Positions 33,725 to 45,503 of a stretch of 64,000 bases of DNA are shown piece after piece. How positions within the stretch are numbered: position 1 is the first letter of the stretch; each line of letters begins with the position of its first letter. Location of the stretch: the NCBI GenBank assembly GCA_020205615.1, contig CM035163.1, positions 50,004,920 through 50,068,919 on the forward strand, read 5' to 3'. The stretch is from Panax quinquefolius (taxonomy: Eukaryota; Streptophyta; Magnoliopsida; Apiales; Araliaceae). A model generated the notes under the pieces. That model was not told the DNA's origin and made no database searches. It saw nothing but the letters and a program-made list of their open reading frames with translations. The position numbers and the translations under genes are program-made.

Positions 33725-36257
33725 TGTAAGACCCCAACTTTTATGAATAAAGATGAATTTTTTCTATAAATATCATTTTTAAAAATTAAGGTGTGAAATT
33801 GTTATAATGTTATAATTTTGGGTAATATTTATAAATTTTGCAAAGTAAGCAAGTTGTTATAAAATATTCGATTGGTAGGAGAATATTCGTTTTAACAGGG
33901 AATATTCGTACGATGGCACAATCATTGGTGGAACCCACAACAGAATTATTGTCGGAATGAGAAAACGACAGAAATATCTTTTTATAAAAATAACGACGAA
34001 AGTTCTACCGTTAACTATTGAAATACACGGTGGTAAAAGTACAGTAATACGCGTGGTTGCATAGTAGCACACGGTATTGATTATTGATGCTTACGTGAGA
34101 AGTCACTCAGTTATACTCAATTATCGCTACAGTAATTGCTGAATCATATCTCTTATATTATTGATTCAATTATTGTCAAGTATCATTTGCATAATATTTT
34201 ATATTATTAAATCAATAATTGAGATGACAAAGTTATTCATATTATTATTTGCAATATTGACGATGTCTAGAAGTTCTGTCAAGGAGATGTTAGGTCATCT
34301 AATTGCGCGCCAATATGGAGAAATCTTTATCAGAAAGCCCCCACTTTCCTGGGAACGACCTGGTTGTTAAATATTTCAAATTATAATAATGATGATAAAT
34401 GTTGTTAAAAATATTGAGAGGATTTTTATGAAGTATTTGATGTAAATTTTGTTATTATATGGACCCCCATTTACTCAATTTTCAAAATAATCGGTAAAAA
34501 GTTATTCAGTATATATATAATATGATAGGACCCACCTGTGATGGAGACATGTTGGTGGGAGGGGAGCATGTGAGGCCCACGTTTGAAGAAAAAAAATGGG
34601 GTGAGGGAATTCTGAAAATTTTTCACGGGAGAAGTTTTTTTTCCTAACAACATGTGCTTATATATATATATATTATATTTTGTTTCACTTGATAATTGAA
34701 TTTAGCCGATGGCATCCGTGATTTTGTAAATTATTTCGTCTGTGATTTTATTTCTTAACAGTACTCCTTCCATTCTCCTATAAATAGGATGCTTAGTTAG
34801 AATTGAAAATCACACCAGAATCAGAGAATTTTTCTTCTATAATATTGAGCGTATTTCTTTCGAGTTTTAGAAATCTTTGAGTTTAGAAAATAGTGAAAGT
34901 TTTCTTCAAGAATATCTCTATTATACTAGTTGGAATACTCTTCTTTTCAAGGTAAGGGATATTATTTTTGTTCAGTATTCATATGAAATAATATTTTCTT
35001 CCATACTCTGTAGTATGTAAGTAATATTATTTCGTTTCAGATTCCGAATTCTATACTCATTTTGTTAAAGTTTTGGCTTCTATACTCCATGAAATTAGTA
35101 GAATATCCTTGATATTTGTGCTTCATCCAGTATCTTTTCATGAAAATATTATTCTGAGCATTCTTGATAAGTTTTAACTTTTTTATGCCGGAGTACTATT
35201 CACGGGATTACTATTCCCAAAGTTACTATTCATAGGGTACTATTAACTCGGTTACTATTCACATGAGTTACTATTTATGACAAAAATTGATTTCTTTTTG
35301 ATCAAAACCATTTTTGATACACTATTATTCTTGAATTTTACTCAACAAAGCAGTATCATGTTGACAATTTAGACATTATTGAATTCTAGATAAATTAAAT
35401 TATAAATCTTTAAAAATTTATCCTTGTCTTCTTTTAATTGAATTCTTATATCATTGTCATCATACTCATGCTTATATAGTTATGAATGTCATCTTTGGCT
35501 GTAGTGCATAGATGGACTTGGTATGATTATAACCAGGGATTATTCGGTATAATCATGACCGTAATGTTACAAATGATGTGATAAAAGTCCTCATTGGCCC
35601 GTAGTGCATTGATGGACAGTTGTTGGCATGATCATGACCATTGATGAAAAACACGAATATCCTTGGCCCGTAGTGCATGGATAATTTGTGGTCGTGATAC
35701 TAATGAATATCCTTAGCCGTAGTGCATGGGTGATTCGATGATGTGGATTATTTATTAAGATGAGTCTCAGTGATAAAATTGATGATAAACTTTTTAAATC
35801 ATAGAAGATAGTAGATTTCATGCTCTACTTGACTCTTTTAATGGATTGCTTGTTTCGCTGTAGTTAAACTTGATGTTTATTATATTTTATTAGTTTAACA
35901 TTATTGAAGGCTAACGATATTTTATTCTGCATTATCTTAGTCATAATATTTCTTACTGGGCTAGTTGAGCTCACGCTTTGCTTTCATTATTCTCTTCAGA
36001 AAATGAGAATATAGCTGGGACTAGTCGGGGAACGGAGTGACTATCCAGATGTTTTCATTAGTAGTCCTCACTATTCTGTGAAATAGTGTGATAATAAATG
36101 TATTGAGGACTTATTTTTAGTTTGAATAATGTCTAGAAGATAATATTTGTATTAAAACTCACAGCTCATGTTGTATGTTTAAGTTTGTATTTGTATTCTG
36201 TACCATGTATTTGGCGACTCAGAATGGGTGATGTATACCTATTTTGGGGGCGTCACG
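33725..36257 (+). repeat. 3' LTR of Tekay-1
   Basis: 2,533 bp, TGTAAGACCCC...GGGGGCGTCACG; the final A has become G, but the duplication CATTA fixes the end. TATA box at 34779-34787. Confidence 0.92.
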
Positions 36258-36900
36258 CATTAGGTCAGTGTGTGGCTTCTCTCTATTTTTTAGTAGAGGA
36301 GATCCAGTGGTGTATGTCCTTTGGGATCGATATGAGCTATTTGCATTTTGTTAGCCATCCGGAAATTTGATTTGTGAGTATTCTGCATGGATGGAGACAG
36401 CGACAACATCGGCTGAGGTAGTATCCATAGTGTCGGGAATTGATTCTGATGATGGGGAGCCCATAGAGGACATTGATTTCCCACCAAGGAGAAGCTATTC
36501 ATTAGGTTACCAGCACGAGTGCTACTGTGATCCAGCATTCAGTACAGTATTTAGAGCAAAGTCTTCATCTAATAACCTTTGAGAGAGATCAGGATAAGGC
36601 CTTGATGTTGACAACTCTTGATGGGAGAGATGTCGCTCTATTGGAAAGAGAGGAGGCTTTACCTCATAGAGACACCGCTATTGCTGAGCGGGATGAGGTC
36701 AGATCATTCAGAGATGCATTGATTATTGAGCAGGATGATGCCATATCTGCCCGAGATGTAGCCGTTATAGATAGTACTGCAGTGAGATCCCTTACCACTA
36801 GCATCATTGGTGAGATAAGCGCATATATTGATGAGCACAGTGTTACTATGCAGTTAGTTGTAGATTTGTTGGCTCGTGTAGATACCCTTGGGTAGGAGCT
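36258..36900 (+). pseudogene. Antisense gene of the Ogre-like element: 3' part with coiled coil
   Basis: The reading frame broken by Tekay-1 at 23134 resumes directly after the duplicated CATTA (QCVASLYFLVEEIQW), ends at a stop near 36368, and is followed by another frame with SIVSGIDSDDGEPIEDIDF and a heptad-rich stretch: FERDQDKALML, LEREEALPHRD, AIAERDEVRSFRDALI, EQDDAISARD. This predicts a coiled coil, then a Ser/Thr-rich tail to 36895. It parallels the coiled coil ending the antisense gene of the outer Tat element. Confidence 0.6.
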
Positions 36901-38134
36901 TGCAGTGTTACCTCCTTCTTCTGAGAGGGATACGATGTTAGATTTGATAGCCTGCATTATGCACTGATTTGTAGATAGACTTTTATTTTCCTGCACAAAC
37001 TAGCTTAGCCATTTTTTCATGTATAGCACATATTGTATATCAAACAACATTTATATATGGCAGGGAAATATATATTGATTCACTTCCCTTATAGTTATGC
37101 CTTGCTACTTGCTTGATATTTGACTGTTTCTTCAGGGCTTGTGATTTGGATGTATTCTGAACTCCTCCTTGATGGATGGACATTGAGATGTCTCAAGATC
37201 TTCAGAATGAATCGTTGATTTGTGTGTATCCTTACCCTCTTTGGTGTCTTGGGACTGGTTTTTGTATGTAGGTGTGGAGAAGAGTGTGACTTTTCCTCTT
37301 TGAGGTTGACCGCACCACAGATGGTCGCCAGTACTCCTTTGTATGGGGGAGCCCAGTTTGTTCCATCTCTTATGGATTGGTATTTCTCTTTGAGGAATCA
37401 ACCACAACTTAGATGGTCGCCGATTCTCCCATTTATGGGGATATCAGTTAGTTTCATCCCTTTGGTCTGAAGCCGATGAAAAGTGAAGGATTGAAGGATG
37501 ATCCCAGTACCATTGACAAGTCTTTGTATTTTGGTAGGGAGTTAGACCGAACCATAAATGGCTGCCTATGTACTCTTATTGAAGAGGAGATCAGGTCTGC
37601 GTAGTTTGAACCTGGTGTAAGAGGTTCAACACTGTAGAAAGGTGTAAATGGGTGTAGAAAGGTTTTTGTTAGTGGGGAAGGGTATAAAAATGTTTTTGTT
37701 GTTTTTTTTTGTTTTATTTTTTTTTATTGCTACCGGGCCATAAGAATGGTTGCCTATGTACTCCCAGGTATCGAAGAGATCAGGTCGACGTAGTTTGCCC
37801 CATGTTCAGGACGAGATTGTAGTAAAAAAAAGTTTGATCCCATGTTCAGGACAAACTGCGGGGGAAAAAGTTTGATCCCATGTACAGGACAAACTGCAGG
37901 TGTAAAAAAAGTCTTAATCCCTGGTGGGACAAGACTGCGGGTGTGAAAATTTTTTGAAAGCAAAGTTGGGTAAAGGATCTACTGATCCAGAACCAGGCTA
38001 CTAGTTTGAAAAGTGTGTTTGTCCCTGATGGGGCAAAAGGGTATGAAGATAGGTTATATGTAGAAAGAGTTAGAAAACCTGAAATGACTTGAGATCTGGT
38101 GATCCAAAGCCAGGATGTTTACTTGATGGTAACT
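36901..38134. repeat. Ogre-like 3' noncoding region with repeated motifs
   Basis: There is no gene, but the region is clearly repetitive. A motif near ACCACA-GATGGTCGCC-TATGTACTCC recurs at about 37310, 37400, 37550 and 37735, and GATCCCATGT(T/A)CAGGACAAACTGCGGG-type units of about 45 bp recur at 37795-37945. It separates the converging antisense gene and integrase. Confidence 0.6.
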
Positions 38135-38148
38135 TCAGACATAGTACC
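38133..38148 (-). pseudogene. INT: Last codons of the Ogre-like integrase
   Basis: Tekay-2 inserted inside the penultimate codons. After the duplication GTACC, the minus strand gives Tyr-Tyr-Val and a TGA at 38137-38135, the usual KKYYV-like end of Tat-lineage integrases. The rest of the gene resumes at 46671. Confidence 0.7.
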
Positions 38149-40929
38149 TGTGACGGCCCTAAAATAGGTATAAATCACCCATCTTGAGTCGCCAAATACA
38201 TGGTACAAAATTCAAATACAACTTAATAATACAACTGTCGTGAAAAATACGACAAAACATAAACTGAGAGTTTTAATACGAATATTGTCTTCTAGACAGT
38301 ATTCAAACTTAAATGGAGTCCTCATTACATTTATTATCACATTATTTAACAGAATAGTGAGGACTACTAATGCTATCATCTGGACCGTCACTCCGTTCCC
38401 CGACTAGTCTCAGCTATATTCTCATTTCCTGAAGAGAACAATGAAAGCAAAGGGTGAGCTCAACTAGCCCAGTAAGAAATATTATGACTAAGATAATGCG
38501 GAATAAATTATCCTTAGCCTTCAACCAAGATAACAACTGATAGAATACAATAGACAACAAGTTTTAGATCAACAAGCTGGCGCTTTGGAATAAGCAATCC
38601 ATTAGAAAAGTCAAGTAGAGCATAAAATCTACTATCTTCTATGATTTAAAAAGTTTTTCATCAACTTTATCGCCGAGACTCAAATTTTAATAAATAAAAT
38701 CGAATCATCCCGCTACTACCAAGGATATTCATGTAATCATTAGTGGTCATGATTATACAAGAATAATCTCTGGTCATAATCATACCAAGTCCATCTATGC
38801 ACGTAAGCCAAAGATGACTTTCATCACAATATAAGCATGAGGATGATGACAATGACATAATAATTCAATAACACAAGTTCAAGGACAAATTTTAAAGATT
38901 TATAATTTAATTTATCCAGAATTCAATAACGTTCAAATTGTCAACATGATACTGCTTTGTGGAGTAAAATTCAAGAATGCTCAGAATAATATTTTCATGA
39001 AAAGATACTAGATGAAGCACAAATATCAAGGATATTCTACTAATTTCATGGAGTATAGAAGCCAAAACTTTAACCAACTGAGTATAATAGAATATATGAA
39101 ACTGTAAATGGATTTTCACCCGCCATGCGGTAATCCACGCAGACAGATCATTTCCACAATTTAATAATGAATGAATGCGAAGGGTCATTCACCATGCATG
39201 CGGTAGTCCAGGTAGACAAGTTATTCCAACAGAATAATAAAGAATGGAATAACAGAAGAATTCACCATGCATGCGGTAGTGTGCATAGACAGGTTATTAC
39301 AACAGAATAATAAAGAATGGAATAACAGAAGAATTCACCATGCATGCGTGGAGTCCGCACAGAGCGAGTTATTCCAACAGAATAATAAAGAATGGAATAA
39401 CAAAAGAATTCACCATGCATGCGATAGTCCACGTAGACAGGTTACTCCAACAGAATAATAAAGAATGGAATAACAAAAGAATTCACCATGCATGCGGTAG
39501 TCTGCGTAGACAGGTTATTCCAACAGAATAATAAGGAATGGAATAACAACCCTTATGAGTATTGAAAGAAAATAACTCTCTTCATGAATACGAAAGAAAT
39601 AATACCCCTTACCTTAGAAGAAAACAGGATACTGAAATAGTGAGGTAGCAGACTTCTCTTCTTCTTTCTCTCTATAATTTCTCTCTATAATAATTGCTCT
39701 TGTGAAACTTAGTGAATTAGTGAAAAATAATGAAGGAATGAGCTTCTATTTATAGGAAAATATAGTTTCGATAATTGCACGTTCTAGGGCTCGAAATATT
39801 ACAGTATAATACCTTCCTCTTTTTCTTTATTTTTAATTTAGTCCTGCAAGTATTATCAAACTTGCACCACCTCCCCTAATAGTAAATCATGTGAATCAAT
39901 AGTAAATCATGTGACTCAATAGTTCTAAACATGTGAAAAAATTAATTACAATATAATACATTCATCTATACCTCCATTTTTAATTTACTCATGCAAGTAT
40001 TATCAATCTTGCACCAACTCCCCTAATAGTAAATCATGTGAATCAATAGTACACACATGTGAACACATAGTTATAAGCATGTGAATTAATAGCAATTAAT
40101 TGCTCATTTATCCAATTAATTACCCGATTGGTCAATATAACTTCCAGACATCAATTATTATCGAAATAAATGTTGATTTCCACTAACACTAATAATCCCA
40201 ACACAATAGAACTATCAATTTCATCTTTAATCAACACGAACTTATTCATAATTAATATTATAATTCATAATATTTAACAACCAGGTCGTTCCCAGGAAAG
40301 AGGGGGCTTTTCGATAAGGATTTCTCCTTATTGGCTCGCAATTAGGTGACTAAACCTCTCATTGACAGAACTTCTACACATTGTCAATATTGCAAATAAT
40401 AATATGAATAACTTTGCCACCTCAATTATTGATTTAATAATATAACATATTATGCAGATGAAACGGTGACAATAATTGAATCAATAATATGAGAGATATG
40501 ATGCAGCAATTACTGTAGCAATAATTGAGTATAACTGAGTGACTTCTTACGTAAGCATCAATAATCAATACCGTGTGCTACTATGCAACCACATGTATTC
40601 TCGTATTTTACTACTAGGGTAGTTCAACGTTTTTTTTACGGTAACACTTTAACACTTTCGCCGTTATAAAAAGATAATTCTATCATTTCTTACTACGACA
40701 ATACTTCCGTTGTGGGGTCCACCAATGATTGTGTCGTCGTACGGATATTCCCCGACAAAAAGAATATTCCCCGACCAAACGAATATTTTATAACAACTTG
40801 CTTACTTTGAAAAATTTTTCACATATCACCCCTTAACTTTAACCTTTTATCAATTTAACCATTTAAGAAATAAAATAATAATTATAAGAAAATTGAATAC
40901 TTTCATTTCATAAAATTCGGGGTCTTACA
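38149..40929 (-). repeat. 3' LTR of Tekay-2
   Basis: 2,781 bp; minus strand TGTAAGACCCC...GGGCCGTCACA. It has five 73-bp units and lacks a segment of about 100 bp present in the 5' LTR near 44350-44450. TATA box (CTATTTATA on plus) at 39746-39754. Confidence 0.9.
39188..39545. repeat. 73-bp tandem repeat, five copies (3' LTR of Tekay-2)
   Basis: Units start at TTCACCATGCATGCG near 39188, 39261, 39334, 39409 and 39482, spacing 73, 73, 75, 73. A decayed copy precedes at about 39117. Each unit has the palindrome CATGCATG, GTAGTCCGCGTAGACAGG and CAGAATAATAAAGAATGGAA. Confidence 0.92.
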
Positions 40930-40943
40930 ATATCCCCTCCTTA
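40930..40943 (-). other. Polypurine tract of Tekay-2
   Basis: Minus strand AAGGAGGGGATAT directly before the 3' LTR. Confidence 0.85.
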
Positions 40944-41665
40944 TGAAATTTCGCCCTCAAAATTTGCGTACGTACTTGGTATGCCGAAGTGGTGAGGATA
41001 CTTTGACTTCATTTCAGATTCTAACTCTTGAGGTATAACCTTTGAGTGCCGAATGTGATCCTCCTTATCAAAGATTTTAACACGTATCTCCTTATACGTT
41101 AAATCTTCTGCTATCTCGTCTAGTTCTAATTCAATAATGTGGTTCAGGTCATCCACATATTTATGTAACATCGATACGTTAAAAAAAATGTTATGAACAC
41201 GCGACATACATGGCTGTAAAACGAGTCTATAGGCCACAGTTCCTACTCCATCGAGGATTTCAAATGGCCAATTAAATCGATGGTTGAGATTTCCTCTCTT
41301 CGTCGATTCTTTCTTCTAGAATAACGCCCTCTTAAACCTTCTTCTTCACATTCATCAGCTCTGAGTATATAGCTTGAGCGGCTTCTAACTTTATCAATTA
41401 AAGTCGATTCTACTCGTATGTTTGATATCACCACGTGGGTTCCTAGAGTATTTAACTCTATCTTCACCATTTGTAAGTTATACGAAATGAGTTTTTGTGT
41501 TACAACATCGCACTCGTAAACGCATACGATCTTCTACTCAACGTGTCAGCTACTACATTCACTTTTCCCATGATGGTATTGAATGGTATAATCGTAATCT
41601 TCAACAGCTCGACCCAACATCTTTGGTACATTATATGTTTGTTTTGATTGAAGAAATATTTAAGG
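40944..41665 (-). pseudogene. Tekay-2 pol remnant (RNase H end, integrase end, partial chromodomain)
   Basis: By comparison with Tekay-1, the sequence joins protease/RT start directly to the end of RNase H at about 41665, and the RNase H-integrase spacer to the GPY/F region at about 41300. In the chromodomain (41070-40990) about 45 bp is missing: after KVIPQ it passes straight to ELESEMKSKYPHHF, removing the VLWRNHDVEEMTW core. RT catalytic box, integrase DDE core and chromodomain centre are therefore all absent. The frame 41237-40941 remains open from MAYRLVLQPCMSRVHN. Confidence 0.82.
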
Positions 41666-41979
41666 GTTGAAGAAATGGGTTTTGTACTGGGGTCAATACA
41701 AAATTTGATTTCACGCTCTAGGGGTAGGTTAAGAAGTCTTCAAGATTACGTCAGGAAATTTATTAACAATAGAAATATCATTCAAAATTGTGACTCTCAT
41801 CCAAGACTTAGATAGTACATCACATTGATACCTATCAACTTGCCATCGTCATTCACGACGTCGCCTATAGAAAGTCTGGCTTTGGTGCATTCCACATGAG
41901 GAAGTCAACAACAAAAGGATCGGGGCTCTTTACTTATGGCTTGATATGACAATGATTGACTTTAGTGGTTTGGTTGCTT

Positions 41980-42430
41980 GAATTTGCATAACATGTTGGT
42001 TAGGAATATGAAAGCTAACAACATTACGAAAAGCATGATAAGTAGTTAACCAATCAATTCCTAAAATCAAATCAAATGCAAGTATTTTCAAAGAGATAAG
42101 ATCGACAAGTAACTAGAAAGTGTTAATTTGAATCAACAAGATTTATAAACAGTGGAGGTAACGAAGGTTTTTACTAATAATGTTTCAACCAATAAGTCAA
42201 AGTCTAACTTCTCTAGAGTTAAATTTAAACGTTGAGCACAAGCAAGAGAGATAAAAGAATGGGTAGAACCGGTATCTAATAAGGTATAGATTTTGTAAGA
42301 ATTTATAATTAACTAACCCGTGCTAACTTTGTTCGGGTTACTCGCTTTTTGAGAAGTCACAAAAAATGCTCTTCCTGAAACCACCGACTTTGTTTTATCC
42401 GTATCCGCATTTGGTGCCACCATTCCAGCT
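41980..42430 (-). pseudogene. pro: Tekay-2 protease remnant
   Basis: Minus-strand similarity to Tekay-1 protease includes the catalytic LLDTGSTHSFIS region near 42290-42255 and RLNLTLEKLDFDL, but the frame is broken repeatedly and a short rearranged segment lies between 41740 and 41980. It is nonfunctional. Confidence 0.7.
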
Positions 42431-42461
42431 GGACTTGACTTTGGTGCACGACAAAATTGGG

Positions 42462-43545
42462 CTAGGTGACCTTCTTTTCCACAATTGTAACATGTTTTGG
42501 ACTATTAAGCAGGTTTAGATCGATGTATCCCTTCCCTCGCATTTGTAACATATCTGATTGGTGGTTGTTCTCCTTCCTTAACAACAGGTGCTGGTGCTGA
42601 CGTCTTTCCATTATTATTGCATCTCCTCTTCTTGAAACTTTCACTTCTATTATCTTGGCCATGATTACCACCGAAGTGGTTACCATTCTTGGCATGATAA
42701 TTTCCCCCACGATGGTTATCATTGTTCCGATGGTCGTTGCCACCGGTATGATTATTATCGTGTTGTTGGTCGTTATCTTTTGGTTGTACTGACTCATTAT
42801 CGCGCTCCAATAATTGAGCCCTATTCACAACATCTGAATATAAACAAAGTTTGTGAGAAATGAGGTATTGATGTATATCAGGTTTCAAACCTCTTAGAAA
42901 CATTCACGTCATTCACTCCTCATTATCGACCAAATGAAATGCAAACTGGGATAACTCCACAAATTTAGCCTCGTATTGCGACACGATCATATTGTTTTTC
43001 TCCAAATTGATGAATTCCACCTCCTTTATGTGACGAATACTTTCGGGAAAGTACTTGTCGTTGAACAACTCTTGGAACTTCTCCCAAGACATCTTGAGTG
43101 CGTCAGACTGGGTACACTTTACAGATTCCCCCCAATAATCTGCCTCTTCACGCAACATAAAGGTGGCAAAGGGAACCTTTTGCTCCTCGGAGCATCCCAA
43201 GACATCAAATATCGTGGTGATCTGCTTTAACCACGTCTCCGCCTTAAGTGGTTCTGGCTTTCCCAAAAACTTCGGCGGTCCCAGCTCCTTGAACTGCTTA
43301 GCAGTGACCAGCCGTGGGTTACCATTGTTTCCACCTGCATTTTGAACAGGAGTCTCTCTCGCATGATGTTGTATAAATTGCATAAAGCCTCTAAGCATCC
43401 CATTGTTCATCATTTCATCGGTGTTATTGTTTACCTGAGGATTATTGTCTTCTTGTTGCACATTATCCTGGATATTGATCGTTGGTGACTCAACGGTCTC
43501 ATGTGCTTCATTACTGATCTCAACATTTTCAGATGCCATTCTCAA
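42462..43545 (-). pseudogene. gag: Tekay-2 gag, nearly intact
   Basis: The frame from the ATG at 43545 (MRMASENVEISNEAHETVES) is open for 210 codons through FLGKPEPLKAETWLKQI and EKFQELFNDKYFPESI to a stop at 42913-42915. It continues in a second frame from 42903 (MFLRGLKPDIHQYLI) through the Asn/His-rich linker. The first zinc knuckle is lost by a frameshift (READ YVTNAREGI in place of CxxC); the second, CYNCGKEGHLAQFC, is present near 42500-42450. This is the best preserved gag in the window and retains the Gln/Trp codons that are stops in Tekay-1. Confidence 0.88.
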
Positions 43546-43708
43546 ACACTGTCACAAAACAAGGGTTAATTGATATGTCACATATTATCCCTATACTTTG
43601 ACCGACCAATTAAATTCCAAATAAACTTAGGTAAGTCATACTAGCAAAGGAATTACCTGTCTCTCCCCTCCTAGTTCTTGTCTCACATCTCAGCCAAGGA
43701 TCATATCC

Positions 43709-43724
43709 CTAAGCTTTGATATCA
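43709..43724 (-). other. Primer-binding site of Tekay-2
   Basis: Minus strand TTGATATCAAAGC, two mismatches from the initiator-Met complement, immediately after the 5' LTR. Confidence 0.75.
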
Positions 43725-44865
43725 ACTGTGACGCCCACAAAATAGGTATACATCACCCATCTTGAGTCGCCAAATACATGGTACAAAATTCAAATACAAC
43801 TTAATAATACAACTATCGTGAAAAATACGATAAAACATAAACTGAGAGTTTTAATACGAATATTATCTTCTAGATAGTATTCAAACTACAATAGAGTTCT
43901 CATTACATTTATTATCACACTATTTAATAGAATAGTGAGGACTACTAATGCTATCATCTGGACCGTCACTCCATTCCCCAACTAGTCCCAGCTATATTCT
44001 CATTTCCTGAAGAGAACAATGAAAGCAAAGGGTGAGCTCAACTAGCCCAGTAAGAAATATTATGACTAAGATAATGCAGAATAAATTATCCTTAGCCTTG
44101 AACAGTATAACAACTTATAGAATACAATAGACAACAAGTTTTAGATCAACAACTGCAGCGGAATAAGCAATCCATTAGAAGAGTCAAATAGAGCATAAAA
44201 TCTACTATCTTCTATGATTTAAAAAGTTTTTCATCAACTTTATCGCTGAGACTCAGCTTAATAAATAAAATTGAATCATCTCTGTACCACGACAAAGGAT
44301 ATTCATGTAATCATTAATGGTCATGATTATACCGAATAATCCCTTGTCATAATCATACCAACAACTGTCCATCAATGAACTATAGGCCAATGAGGACTTT
44401 TACCACATCATTCGTTACATTACGGTCATGATTATACCGAATAATCCCTGGTCATAATCATACCAAGTCCATCTATAGACGTAAGCCAAAGATGACTTTC
44501 ATCACAATATAAGCATGAGGATGATGACAATGACATAATAATTCAATAAAACAAGTTCAAGGATAAATTTTAAAGATTTATAATTTAATTTATCAAGAAT
44601 TCAATAACGTTCAAATTGTCAACATGATACTGCTTTGTGGAGTAAAATTCAAGAATTCTCAAAAGAATATTTCCATGAAAAGATACTGGATGAAACTCAA
44701 ATATCAAGGATATTCTACTAATTTTATGGAGTATAGAAGCCAAAACTTTAACCAACTGAGTATAATAGAATATATGAAAGTGCAAATGGATTTTCACCCG
44801 CCATACGGTAATCCATGTAGACAGATCATTTCTGCAATTTAATAAGGAATGAATACGAAGGGTCA

Positions 44866-45300
44866 TTCACCATGCATGCAGTAGTCTGCGTAGACAGGTT
44901 ATTCCAACAGAATAATAAAAAATGGAATAACAGAAGAATTCACCATGCATGCGGTAGTCCGCATAGACAAGTTATTCCAACAGAATAATAAAGAATGGAA
45001 TAATAGAAGAATTCACAATGCATGCGGTAGTCCGCGTAGACAGGTTATTCCAGCAGAATAATAAAAAATGGAATAACAAAAGAATTCACCATGCATGCGA
45101 TAGTCCGCGTAGACAGGTTACTCCAATAGAATAACAAATAATGGAATAACAGAAGAATTCACCATGCATGCGGTAGTCCGCGTACACATGTTATTCCAAC
45201 AGAATAATAAAGAATGGAATAACAGAAGAATTCACCATGCATGCGGTAGTCCGCGTAGACAGGTTATTCCAATAGAATAATAAAGAATGGAATAACAACT
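44866..45300. repeat. 73-bp tandem repeat, six copies (5' LTR of Tekay-2)
   Basis: Units start near 44866, 44939, 45012, 45085, 45158 and 45231, exactly 73 bp apart. In element orientation the array is 200-640 bp downstream of the TATA box, inside the transcribed leader. Confidence 0.93.
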
Positions 45301-45494
45301 CATATGAGTATTGAAAGAAAATAACTCTCTTCATGAATATGAAAGAAATAATACCCCTTACCTTAAAAGAAAACTGGATACTGGAATAGTGAGGTAGCAG
45401 ACTTCTCTTCTTCTTTCTCCCTATAATTTCTCTCTATAATAATTGCTCTTGTGAAACTTAGTGAATTGGTGAAAAATAATGAAGGAATGAGCTT

Positions 45495-45503
45495 CTATTT
45501 ATA
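45495..45503 (-). promoter_or_regulatory. TATA box of the Tekay-2 5' LTR
   Basis: Minus strand TATAAATAG, conserved in the 3' LTR at 39746-39754. Confidence 0.7.

Larger units (their letters stand above)
23135..36257 (+). mobile_element. Tekay-1: chromovirus inserted in the Ogre antisense gene
   Basis: A plus-strand Ty3/gypsy chromovirus of 13.1 kb including a 3.2-kb nested insertion. It has 5' LTR 23135-25694, initiator-Met primer site, gag-pol with chromodomain, polypurine tract and 3' LTR 33725-36257. The exact duplication CATTA flanks it (23130-23134, 36258-36262). LTRs of 2.5 kb starting TGTAATACCCC, GPY/F module and C-terminal chromodomain suggest the Tekay (Del) clade. LTRs differ by roughly 5% by eye over the first 230 bp. 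Premature stops, a frameshift before RT and the nested insertion make it non-autonomous. Confidence 0.9.
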
